From Rosa chinensis (taxonomy: Eukaryota; Streptophyta; Magnoliopsida; Rosales; Rosaceae), in contig NC_037094.1 of NCBI RefSeq assembly GCF_002994745.2, forward strand, positions 62,680,139 through 62,744,138: a stretch of 64,000 bases of DNA. The letters run 5' to 3'. Within the stretch, counting starts at the first letter, position 1. Every line of letters starts with the position of its first letter. Positions 1 to 9,107 of this stretch are shown here, one piece after another. Below the pieces are notes generated by a model, which made no database searches, was not told the origin of the DNA, and saw nothing but the letters and a program-made list of their open reading frames with translations. Both the position numbers and the translations under genes were made by a program.

Positions 1-213
1 TAGGGTTTTTATTGACTCTTTGCTTCCGTCTACCCCTGCAGGAACCTCCTAGTCCGAACCGCTAAACATTGCACCGCTACAGACCATACCCTGGGAAGTT
101 TCCATGGGTCGTGCTGGCCGTCCTGAGAGTTCTAGGGCAGGAGAGGATGCCAATACTCGCAAAAGGCCGGAGGATAGGCTGGCGAGTAATAGCGCCGCTA
201 GCGGATCCGCTAA

Positions 214-705
214 TGGGGTGAGAGAGGCTGGGGGGAAGAGGTTGCTCATCTGGGAGCGGAGGGGAATCGTGTGGCGTCTGTCGCTGTGGAGGTGTTCAAG
301 CAGTCGGCGGAGTACAAGAAAGCGTTGACTGAGGCGGCAAAGGCTGGTGTTATGGCCAACGTGGAGTTGCTGAAGCAAAAGGGCGCCATTGACTGGATCA
401 AGGCGTCCCAGCCCTTTGGGTCGTCAAGTCAGAACGCACCACTCGCGTAGGGTATGGTTCACGCCGAGGTTGAGGGTGCCCTCTCAGGTAGCGGGGAGAG
501 TGATGTGCGTCCGGCGGAAGACCCTCAGCATACCCCGCCCCCTACTCAGTCCGAGGTCTCTCGTGCTGGCTTTCTGGCCGCCCACACTCGAGCGGATGGC
601 ACCATTGTAACGCCGAACCCTATCACTCGTGGATCCGATCAGACAAGCCGTCAGTCCGAGCAACAACCTCTGCAGGAGGGCGAGACTGCCGCTGATGCCC
701 CTTAG
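214..705 (+). pseudogene. C-terminal part of antisense ORF (aORF) of the Tat element
   Basis: This ORF runs opposite to gag-pol, between integrase and the missing 3' LTR. Tat elements such as Grande and RIRE2 are known to carry an extra antisense ORF there, of unclear function. In one frame it reads through GEEVAHLGAEGNRVASVAVE, then a helical stretch containing VFKQSAEYKKAL and LLKQKGAIDW, then an in-frame TAG at 448-450. It resumes directly with a Ser/Pro/Glu-rich tail that stops at 703-705. Upstream, 104-215 is open in a neighbouring frame (start MGRAGRPESSRAGED), which suggests a frameshift in the G-rich run near 215-235. A pyrimidine tract ending in CTGCAG at about 36-41 could be an intron acceptor. 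Assignment rests on position, strand and composition; I cannot name the domain from sequence alone. Confidence 0.55.
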
Positions 706-1194
706 CAATGAAGATATCTCCACAGCCTGTAGTGCCGCTGAGGCCTTTGCTTTTGTTTTTTGTGCCGCTAAGGCCTTTTGTAATTTAATAATATTCTTAG
801 GCGGGTAGTCCTGACCTCTAATGTACACAACTGGTATTTTGTTTCTGAATTTTTTTTTTTCAAGTGTGGATGCGTTTGTTGATTGCATTGTTTGAATATT
901 TTTGAACCGCTAGAGTTTTGACTGCTGTTTTGTGACTTAATGAAACATTAAAGGGATTAAAATTGTTCCAAGTGCACGATGTAGCGGACGTAGTCCCTCA
1001 AATATTGTTGGCGTTGCTAGTTGATTCTTGTGCTTGGACTTGGCAATAATGGTTTGAATAATTCCTCGTTTCATTGATAGCTGATATGTCAGCGTTTACA
1101 AAAAGCGGGGTCGTACCCGTTGGGTAGCTTCCCTTGGCTAAATATTGAGTCAAAAATTTAGCTAAGCCAAGATGCTCTAGGGTAGCGGTATGAC

Positions 1195-2410
1195 TACTTG
1201 TAGTAATATCGAAGGTGCTCGGTGTTCCAAGGGTGGGTCGTTGTGACGCCATCCTTGTCCATCAGGTAGAAGGTGTCGGGGCTAGCGATTTCCAAAATTT
1301 TGTACGGACCCTCCCACATTGGGCGGAGTGCTGTTGGTGGGGGAATGACCTCCTTCATTACCCAATCCCCTAGTTGGAGGTTCTGGGCTTTGACCCTAGC
1401 ATTGTAGAAACGCGATACCCGCTACTCGTTTTGCAAATTGTACAAATGGACCTTGTGTCGTTTTTCCTTTAGGAGGTCTCTGTCGAGGTTGACGCCCTCG
1501 CCGTTGGTCTCGGGGCAGTAGCTTTCGACCCTGGCGGTAGGTTGAGTTACCTCAATGGGTAGGACGACCTCAATTCTGAACATCATGCAGAATGGTGTTT
1601 CACCGGTGGCGGAAGTTGGGGTAGTTCTGATGGCCCATAGAACTTCTGGAAGCTTTTCCTCCCACAAACCCTTGGCTTCGTCGAGCTTCTTTTTAACAGT
1701 TTTTTGATTATCTTGTTTGCTGCTTCGACCTGGGCGTTGGTTTGCTGGTGAGCGGCAGATGCGAAACTCATCCTGGTGCCGAGGTTAGCGGTGAAAGATA
1801 TGAGTTCCTTGTTGTTGAACTGTGTGTCGTTGTCTGTGATGATTGTGTGGGGGACACCATAGCGGCAATAGATGTTCTTCCAGAGGGAGTGAGTTACCTT
1901 GGCGGTGGTGATTGCCGTCAGTGGTTCCGCCTCTATCTACTTGCTGTTATAGTCGATTGCAACAATGATGTATTTGAACTGGCTTTTGGCAGTTTGGAAT
2001 TTGTCCATTAAGTCCAAGCCCCACGTGGAGTGAATCCGTGGACCAATGATGATCAACAGTGGTTCCGCCGGGGTATGTAGGAGATCAGCATATTGTTGGC
2101 ATTTTTGGCAAGATTTCGATATTTTTCTGGCACCGTCTCCGAGCGTAGGTCAAAAGTAGCCTTGTCGCATTGTGCGATTTGCCAAGGATCTGGCGCCCGA
2201 GTGGTTTCCACATTCCCTGCCATCTATCATTTCCAGAACGACCCCTCCTCTGGGGTTAGACACCGGAGGTTGGGGTGGGTGAACCCCTAGCGGTAAAGCT
2301 TGCCATTCTGGATGTTGTAGCGGGTTGCTCTCCGCTTGAGCTGTCGTGCTTCGACCTTGTCCTCTGGCAATGTTCCATTGCGCTTGTATTCGATGATCTC
2401 CTTCATCCAA
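1195..2410 (-). pseudogene. Ty3 integrase (Tat element), broken
   Basis: Integrase inserts the cDNA copy into the genome. On the minus strand the zinc-finger tail is visible (CQKCQQYADLLHTPAEPL region near 2080-2120). It is followed by the catalytic core: first Asp in STWGLDLMDKF (about 2015), second in ITDNDTQF (about 1835), and the Glu in AQVEAANKII (about 1720). The C-terminal domain follows, with PTALRPMWEGPYKI and WNTEHLRYY near 1200-1340. Breaks: a TGG-to-TAG change in the expected KWIEAE motif near 1937, further stops and shifts around 1640-1770 and 2290, and a stop near 1420. All three catalytic acidic residues are still readable, but no continuous protein is possible. Confidence 0.8.
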
Positions 2411-3600
2411 CTGGGATTGCCCTCAATGTTGAAGATCTCTGCTAGGGTTTTTGTGATGCTAGGCCTATCAAGACACTCCACCCTTGTGTTCGCTGGACTT
2501 TGGTGTGGTTGAGCGGTTGCTAGTCTTGCTAGTGAATTAGCCTTGGGGTTCCTTTCCTTGGGGATCTGTGTGATGGTATGAAATTTGAATTTTTTTAGGA
2601 GCGTTTTGACGTACCCCAAGTACACCTCTAACTGTTGGTCCTTGACCTGGAAACTGTCATTGACCTGGTTGACGACAAGCTGGGAGTCGCTGAATATGTT
2701 GACACTGTCAGCCCCTGAGTAGATGGCGAGGAGTAGGCCGGCGATGAGCGCTTCGTACTCGGCCATGTTGTTTGAGGCCTTGAAGTTGAATTTTAACGAG
2801 TATTCTACGTTCAGTCCCCCTGGCCCTGTTAAGATGACTCCGGCGCCACTGGCCTTGGCACAATCGGAGCCGTCCACGTGTAGGTTCCAGTCTGATTGCT
2901 GGGGGGCTGGTCCTTCAGTGGTTATCATTTCTATGTTGGGCTCTGCCTCTATGTTGGGTTCAACCTGACGCTCAGTGAGCTCAGCAATGAAGTCTGTCAC
3001 CGCCTGGACCTTTATGGCGGTTCTTGGTTTGTAGTCAATGTCAAACTCGCTGAGCTCGATAGCCCACTTGCTGAGGCATCCCGAGTGCTCAGGGTTCTGC
3101 ATTACCTGCCTCAGCGGTTGACTTGTTAAGACATGAACTGTGTGGGCTTGGAAATACAGGCGGAGGCGTCTAGCGGCGATGATGAGTGCGAGAGTGACCT
3201 GCTCCAGGGGGATATCTTGTTTCGGCCCTGTTCAAGCCTCTACCGGCGTAGAAAACGGGGAGCTCATCCTGGCCGTCCCGCCGAACAATGGCGCAGCTTA
3301 CCGCTGTCTGTCATACCGCTAGGTATATGTACAAGGTTTCTCCCTGTACTGGGATAGAGAGGAGCGGAACTGCTGCCAAGTATTCCTTCAAGCTTTGGAA
3401 CACTGCCTCACAGTCTGGGTTCTAGTCGATGACCTTCTTGTGGGTTGTCTTTAGGACTTTGAAAAATGGGAGACATCTGTCAGTGAGTCTTGAGATAAAC
3501 CGAGAGAGGGCGGTTAGCTTTCCCTGGAGGCTTTGAACGTGCTTTTTCCATTCTGGAGCCTTCATGTTGAGGATGGCTTGTATCTTGTCAGGGTTGGCCT
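2287..3600 (-). pseudogene. RT connection, RNase H and second (archaeal-type) RNase H of Tat element
   Basis: The segment 3102-2287 is an open 271-residue stretch. It starts in the end of the ordinary Ty3 RNase H/tether (KWAIELSEFDIDYKPRTAIK) and continues into a second RNase H fold. Active-site landmarks are LHVDGS (Asp), NMAEYEALIAGL (Glu), IFSDSQLVVNQV (Asp) and NPKANSLARLA, where a fourth Asp would usually sit and has become Asn or Ser. A second, archaeal-like RNase H acquired before integrase is a known hallmark of Tat elements. Between 3612 and 3110 the expected RT tail and first RNase H can be followed only by switching frames, with a TAG at about 3422. Function would be removal of the RNA strand during reverse transcription. 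Confidence 0.75.
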
Positions 3601-3611
3601 CTATGCCCTGC

Positions 3612-5240
3612 TCACTGACTATGTAACCCAGAAATTTGCTGGCGGTGACGCCGAAGAAGCATTTTTTCTAGGTTAAGGCGCTTACCGTAGGCCAAGAGAA
3701 TGGCGAATATAATTCTAAGGTTTGCCACGTGTCCACTGGCTTTTATGCTTTTTACCAACATATCGTCCACGTAGACCTCTATGATTTTTCCCAGATGCTC
3801 AGCGAACATAGCATTCATCAACCGCTGGTAAGTCGCACCGGCGTTCTTCAAACCGAAAGGCATGACATTGTAGCAGTATGGGCCCTTGTCGGTGGTGAAG
3901 GAGGTGCACTCTTGGTCATCAGGGTGCATCTTGATCTGATTGTAACCGGAGAAGGCATCCATCATGCTGAGTAGCTCTTGGCCAGCGGTTGCATCAACCA
4001 GTTGGTCTATGCGAGGTAGTGGGAAACTGTCCTTGGGGCATGCCTTATTGAGGCCCTTGAAGTCGACACACATTCGCCACTTTCCGTTGGGTTTTTTTAC
4101 CATGACCAAGTTGGAAATCCACTGAGGGTAATTTACTTGGCGGATGAATCCAATGCTCTGGAGCTTGGTAACTTCCTCCCTTATTGCACGGTATCTCTCC
4201 TCATCAAAGGCCCTTCGCCGCTGCTTGATAGGGTAGGCGGATGTTGATGGTTTGATACTCAATTTGTGTGTGATGATCTTGGGGGAGATGCCTGGCATGT
4301 TAGCGTAGGACCATGCAAAGACAGCGGCGTTGTCAAGTAGAAATTGGATGAGTTCAGCCGCTACCTCTGGGTCTAGCTGGATGCCGATGCGGACTGTCCG
4401 CTCAGGGTGTTCATCGGATATGTTGATAATCCTTAAGGATGTTTCTGGGTTGACAGGTTCTTTTTTGACATACTTCTTCTCGTCATCCCTGGAATCCTCA
4501 AAGATATCTGGTGCCGCTGCATGATTTTCCAATGTTAGGATTTCATGGCGACGCGCTGATCGTGCCACAGTTGTGGAATAGCACTCTCGTGCCAGTTGCT
4601 GACTTCCCTTTACACAGCCTGTTCCTTTGGGGGTGGGGAACTTCATGAGGAGCATGTACCCGGCGATGATGCACTTGAGTTTGTTAAGTGTCAGTCGACC
4701 AATGATGGCGTTATATGAACTGAAGCAGTCCACAATGATGAACTCTGTATGGATTTCTGCCATACATGGACTGGCACCGATAACTAGTCGCATGTAGTCA
4801 GAACCCAATGGTTGTGTGACGTCACCGGAGAAGCTAAGTAATGGCTCATGATCCTGCAGTAGTTTTCTATTCCGCCAAAGCTTGTCGTAGCACTTGTTGA
4901 AAATGACATTTACAGCGGATCTGCTGTCGACCAGGATCCTTCCCACTGACCATTTATCAAGTATAGCGTCAATCAAGAATGGATCGTCGTGGGGCAGATG
5001 TACTCCGCGTTCCTCCTCCTCTGAGAAGGTAATGCGCTCCCAACCAGATTTTGGGAGTTTAGCGGACCTCTCATAGCGGATATTGCACACCTCCTTGGGG
5101 TGGTTAGCACGCGCATAGCGCTTTTTTTCCCTGTGAGACATATTGGTGATTGGAGCACCACCGTCGATGGTGTTGATGCGGCCCAAGGGCTCAATGTTAG
5201 CGAACACGGGTGGTGGTTGGTGTACCTTGAATTGTTCCAT
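3612..5240 (-). pseudogene. Ty3 protease and reverse transcriptase (Tat element)
   Basis: This is an uninterrupted 542-codon stretch. The first ~90 residues are the end of gag or a linker. The aspartic protease site should read D-[ST]-G but here is LVDSRSAVNVIF, so the glycine after Asp/Ser is Arg and activity is doubtful. The reverse transcriptase then shows VKKPNGKWRMCVDFKGLN, DSFPLPRIDQL, MMDAFSGYNQI, MPFGLKNAGATYQR and the catalytic box YVDDM at about 3750. The frame is lost at a run of six T (3662-3667 on the plus strand), just after LNLEK, where the normal RT thumb should continue in the next frame. It lies in the same frame as the gag remnants upstream, consistent with one fused gag-pol ORF. 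Confidence 0.88.
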
Positions 5241-6941
5241 CTTATCATCTCGGTATAGAGTCTCAATGGCTCTTTTAAGGGCGTTACAATTATTGGTGTT
5301 GTGGCGGCTGTCCTCGTGATATTTGTACCACTTGCCAGTGTTTTTGGGCTTTCCGACCCTTGGGTATTTTCTAGGGGCTGGTGGGGAGACCTAGTCCTTG
5401 CACTGGTCGTATATTTCCTCATATGAGGCCATGAGGACTGTAAACACTGCGTACCACTGGGATGACTATGTCTGCTTATTACAGTTATCCCCATGAAATG
5501 AGTGGCTGCCCTTATTGTAATGTTGGTCCTTCTGCCGCTTGCTCTGTTGCCATTATATCTTTTTATCAGTTGGCGGTGCAGCAGAGGTTTTTCTAGCGGT
5601 TTTTTGATGGCTGGCGGAGGGTGGTGGTGGGGGGGCTTCTCCATATGTAATGAATTCTGCCTGTGCATGGATGACAACCTCGCTCATGACATGGTCGTAA
5701 GAGGCATTCAGATGGTTGTAATTGAGGTGATAGAGAAACGGTCCCTTGAGGAGTCCCTGCTTGAAAGCTGCAAGCGTCATTGTTTTATCAAGATCGCGGC
5801 ATTGGGACATTGTCGCTTGCCACCTGGTGACAAACGCCTTCAATGTCTCCTCCGCCCCCTGCTTGAGGTTGAATAGCTTAGATGTATTGTGGTGTCCGGC
5901 AGCCAATAGGATGAACCGAGCGAGGAAAGCATTTGATAGTGCATTGAACCAGTCAATGGACCCTGGCGGACACTCAAAAAACCAACTCATTGCCACACTA
6001 TCCAGCGTTTCGCTGAACAAATGGCAGAGGGTAGCGTCATCGAAGCCTTTGTTATTGGTGACTTTTTTGAAGGTGTCCATATGGACAAAGGGGTCAGTCA
6101 TGCCGATGTACTGTGACATCTTTGGTGTCTTTGCGTGCGCCGGGCGGATGGCATGCAGGATCCTGGAGGTGAATGGTCCTCGTCTGGACTCAAAGAGTGG
6201 ATTTGGTATTGGCGCTGGGGAGCCTACCTCGGCCCGGATTAGCCTTTGCTCTAGCTGTTGCATCCGCTCCATTATTAGGGTGGTTGTGTCGCCATCGAGT
6301 CCTGCCTGGATGTTCTACTAAACCAGCTCTAGCCTGGGGATAGGTATATTACCCTATGTTCTGGCCCTGATTGTTGAGCGGCTGGTGTGTGGTTGTGACT
6401 CTGCCTCCTGCTCCAACATTAGTCGGGGTTCAGGCGGTGGTCTCATTCCCCGTATCTCTGGTGGATTCAACGGTACCTGCATCTGTATGATTGATCCGGG
6501 TACCAATCTGCCGGTGTTGGGCTGACTGCACCTGGTGCTTCGCGATTGCTCGCTTTGCGCTGGGTTGACATTTGCTTCCAGCGCCCTCTTCAGCTCTTCA
6601 AATTTTGACATTAGCGTGGCCACCTGCTTTTGTGCCTCTGCCTTTTCTCTACGCTCCTACTCGCGCTCTCGATTTGCCTTGTGAAGGTCCGCCAGTGCCA
6701 GCTCATACATAGCTGAGAGGTCCTGCACCGGGGGGCTGCTGCCGCTCAGCTGACCCTCCGCTGTAGTTTGGGTTGGTGGGATCTGGCAACTGGCCTGGGG
6801 TTCTCCGCTGGGGTTGACCGGCGTGCTGAATAGTGCACGGTTAACGTTAACCGCTAGATTGACGTTGATCCCTGGGTTGGTGAGGTGGGAGTTGGCGGGT
6901 TGATCCGCCTGCTCAGTGTTTTCCCCACTACCGTTAGTCAT
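5241..6941 (-). pseudogene. gag of the Tat element, several in-frame stops
   Basis: The start ATG at 6941 lies 35 bases after the primer site. One frame runs from here through the protease, but it is cut by stops at 6657-6659, 6354-6356, a tandem pair near 6315-6320, and one at 5553. Visible parts are: a Gln/Thr/Ser-rich N terminus; a charged coiled-coil piece (QVATLMSKFEELKRALEA); a second coiled coil (MERMQQLEQRLIRAE at 6272); the conserved gag core (PKMSQYIGMTDPFVHMDTF, ETLKAFVTRWQATM); and, downstream of the 5553 stop, the KWYKYHEDSRHNTNNC block typical of plant Ty3 gag. It would form the virus-like particle. Long plus-strand or other-frame ORFs here are shadows. Confidence 0.8.
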
Positions 6942-6975
6942 GGTGGATGTGGTGGGATGGCCTTCTGTTCAAGGG

Positions 6976-6993
6976 TTCCCACAGACGATGCCA
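6976..6993 (-). promoter_or_regulatory. primer binding site of Tat element
   Basis: On the minus strand TGGCATCGTCTGTGGGAA starts one base after the LTR. It begins with the TGG needed to pair with a tRNA CCA end and resembles the TGGCGCCGTCTGTGGG-type sites of plant Tat elements. The exact tRNA was not determined. Confidence 0.65.
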
Positions 6994-6994
6994 A

Positions 6995-7516
6995 TGTTAA
7001 TGTTTAAAGTTCAGCGGTAGCTAAACCTTTGTTAATGCTGGTCCGATGGGCGGACCGCTACCTACGATACTCAGAATCTCTGCTACCTGTCAAGTGAAAT
7101 ACAGAGGGCGTTAGAGGGAGACCGCGCTGGGCAGTCTTCTCTTCTCCGATGCCTAAGTTAGTCAATGTATTTGTGTTGACAAAGTGACATAGGTAAGTAT
7201 TAAATGCGTAATAAATGAAGAGAGAGGAGGGAACCTTTTATAGGTGAGGAGGGAACTGATCTTCTCCTTGTTTTCGATGTGGAACTGATGTGCTTCAGTC
7301 CCCAGCTTCTGGAGCTTCTGATGCTGTCTTGGGGCGGCGCATGGCGACACGTCAGCTGTGATTAGGGGGCAAGCCGGGGCTCAGGCGGTAGTCTGCTTGG
7401 CTGTGTTCCTGTAAGTCACTCCTTTGGCGGGAGTTGGTACCGCTCGCGGTAGCATGAGCGTGGCTCATTATAGCTAATTATGCTTGCAAATGCCTATGTA
7501 AGTACAGGTAATTACA
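6995..7516 (-). repeat. 5' LTR of Tat element
   Basis: The left boundary is fixed by the adjoining primer site, with TGTTAATG starting one base after it. The right boundary (...GTAATTACA) is chosen as the first TG/CA-type end before the GGGTA-rich hAT sequence, so it is inferred. On the coding strand it would read TGTAATTACC...CATTAACA, 522 bp. The partner LTR is not in the window, so the length cannot be checked by alignment. Confidence 0.6.
7234..7244 (-). promoter_or_regulatory. TATA box in LTR promoter
   Basis: The minus strand reads CCTATAAAAGG near the middle of the LTR, followed downstream by CT-rich sequence. This is the expected U3 promoter position for transcription toward gag. Confidence 0.6.
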
Positions 7517-9107
7517 AAATACCCTTATAAAAATGGGTTGGGTATGGGTATACTCGTGGGTACCCAAATTTTACCCAAATACCCATATAAAATTGTAAAC
7601 CACACCCAAATACCCAAATCCAGTTCCACCTAGGAATGGGCAAACGGGGGCGGGGTTTCCCATTACCCATGCGGGTTCCCATTTTTTTTTTTCCTTTTTT
7701 TTTTTAATTGAAGAACTATTATTTTTCAACCAACATATGGGGAATCTTTTCATCGTATAATTGTGAAAAGATGATTCAAAAGGCGATCCATGAAGATCCG
7801 ATCGTTGGATCTTCGTATAATTTTGAGAGGATGATCCTACAGGCGATTCATGAGGATCCGACCGTTGGATCATCGTATAATTTTGTGAGGATCATTCTAA
7901 AGGCGATCTAGGATGCTCCAACTGTTGGATCTTCGTATAATTTTGAAAGGATGATCTTAAGGGCGATCCGTGAGGATCCGACTGTTGGATCATCGTATAA
8001 TTGTGAAAAGACGATTAAAAAGGCGATCTGTGAGGATCCGACCGTTGGATCATTGTATAATTTTGTGAGGATGATTCTAAAGGCGATCCAGGACGCTCCA
8101 ACCGTTGGATCTTAGTATAATTTTGAGAGGATGATCTTAAGGGCGATTCGTAAGAATCTGACCGTTGGATCATCGTATAATTGTGAAAAGACGATTCAAA
8201 AGGAGATCTGTGAGGATCCGACCGTTGGATCATCATATAATTTTGTGAGGATAATTCTAAAGACGATCCAAGACGTTCCAACCGTTGGATCTTCGTATAA
8301 TTTTGAGATGATCTTTAGGGAGATCCGTGAAAATCTGACCGTTGAATCATCGTATAATTGTGAAAAGACGATTCAAAAGGCGATCCGTGAAGATCCGACG
8401 GTTGGTTTTGTGAGGATGATTCTAAAGGCAATCCAGGACGCTCCAACCGTTGGATCTTTGTATGATTTTGAGAGGATGATCTTAAGAGTGATCCGTGAGG
8501 ATCCGACCGTTGGATCATCGTATAATTGTGAAAAGACGATTCAAAAGGCATCCGTGACAATGGTTCATTTACGAACCGAATTTTATTATTTTACATTTAA
8601 TCCCCAAGTTGTGAAAATTGTTTTACGGAAATAAATATTTGTTTTAAACTTATTGATTCCTCGTGATTAAACCAACAATTTCTTTCTTAAACATTGTCTC
8701 AAGTATTTGAAATACTTAATCGACCAAAACAATGATGAAAATAAAAAGAATAAAAAAATTATTTTTTTGTCAAAAAAGGAAAGGAAAAAAAAACTAAAAA
8801 GATAGAAAACAGAAAATTTCAAAATCGAAAAATAAAAAAATTCATATAGAGAAAATGACTAATGCAGGGGCGGGGGGATTTGAAAATATCCCCAGATGGG
8901 GAATGGGGGCGCTTAAATAGTGAGTATTTTAAAAAAAAATTAAATAAATAAATAAAACCTGCCCATATTGAAAACGGGTAAATGGGTGGGTATGGGTTTA
9001 CACGTTTATAAATGGGTTGGACAAAATAGTCATACCCGCAAATTATTTGATGGGTATTAACCACGAACTATCATTGGGTAGGTATGGTATAAATGCCAAC
9101 TCTACCT
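7517..9107. mobile_element. hAT-like non-autonomous element remnant with internal minisatellite
   Basis: Both ends are rich in GGGTA/TACCC words (ATGGGTTGGGTATGGGTA at the left, GGGTAAATGGGTGGG at the right), and these are partly inverted copies of one another. The right end, read outward-in, starts TAGAGTTGGCATTTATACC, a typical hAT terminus. The left terminus is missing because the Tat element inserted into it. A second hAT-like start (TAGGAATGGGCAAACGGG) at about 7634 suggests nested elements. No transposase is seen. Boundaries are approximate. Confidence 0.5.
7741..8570 (+). repeat. 60-bp minisatellite with 180-bp higher-order repeat
   Basis: About 14 units of 60 bp share the core CGTTGGATC.TCGTATAATT. 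Three unit types are clear. A contains TTTTGAGAGGATGATCTTAAG, B contains TTGTGAAAAGACGATTCAAA, and C contains TTTTGTGAGGATGATTCTAAAG and ends GACGCTCCA. Order from 7741 is B, A, C, then A-B-C three times, then A-B, giving a 180-bp period from 7921. Because 60 is a multiple of three, one plus-strand frame stays open over most of the array, encoding 20-residue repeats like SSYNFERMILRAIREDPTVG. Two stops in that frame are single substitutions of the repeat consensus. Confidence 0.9.

Larger units (their letters stand above)
1..7516 (-). mobile_element. Ty3/gypsy LTR retrotransposon, Tat lineage, 3' end outside window
   Basis: Seen: read on the minus strand, the order is 5' LTR (6995-7516), primer site, gag, protease, reverse transcriptase, RNase H, a second RNase H-like block, integrase, then an ORF on the opposite strand. 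This gene order is known for the Tat group of plant Ty3 elements. The window starts inside the element, so the 3' LTR and insertion age cannot be assessed. Likely TSD base block next to the 5' LTR is AAATA (7517-7521), but its partner is outside. Gag and pol appear to share one original frame, now broken by several nonsense codons and at least one homopolymer frameshift, so the copy is not autonomous. The hexamer CCGCTA/TAGCGG is strikingly frequent along the whole element. Confidence 0.9.
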
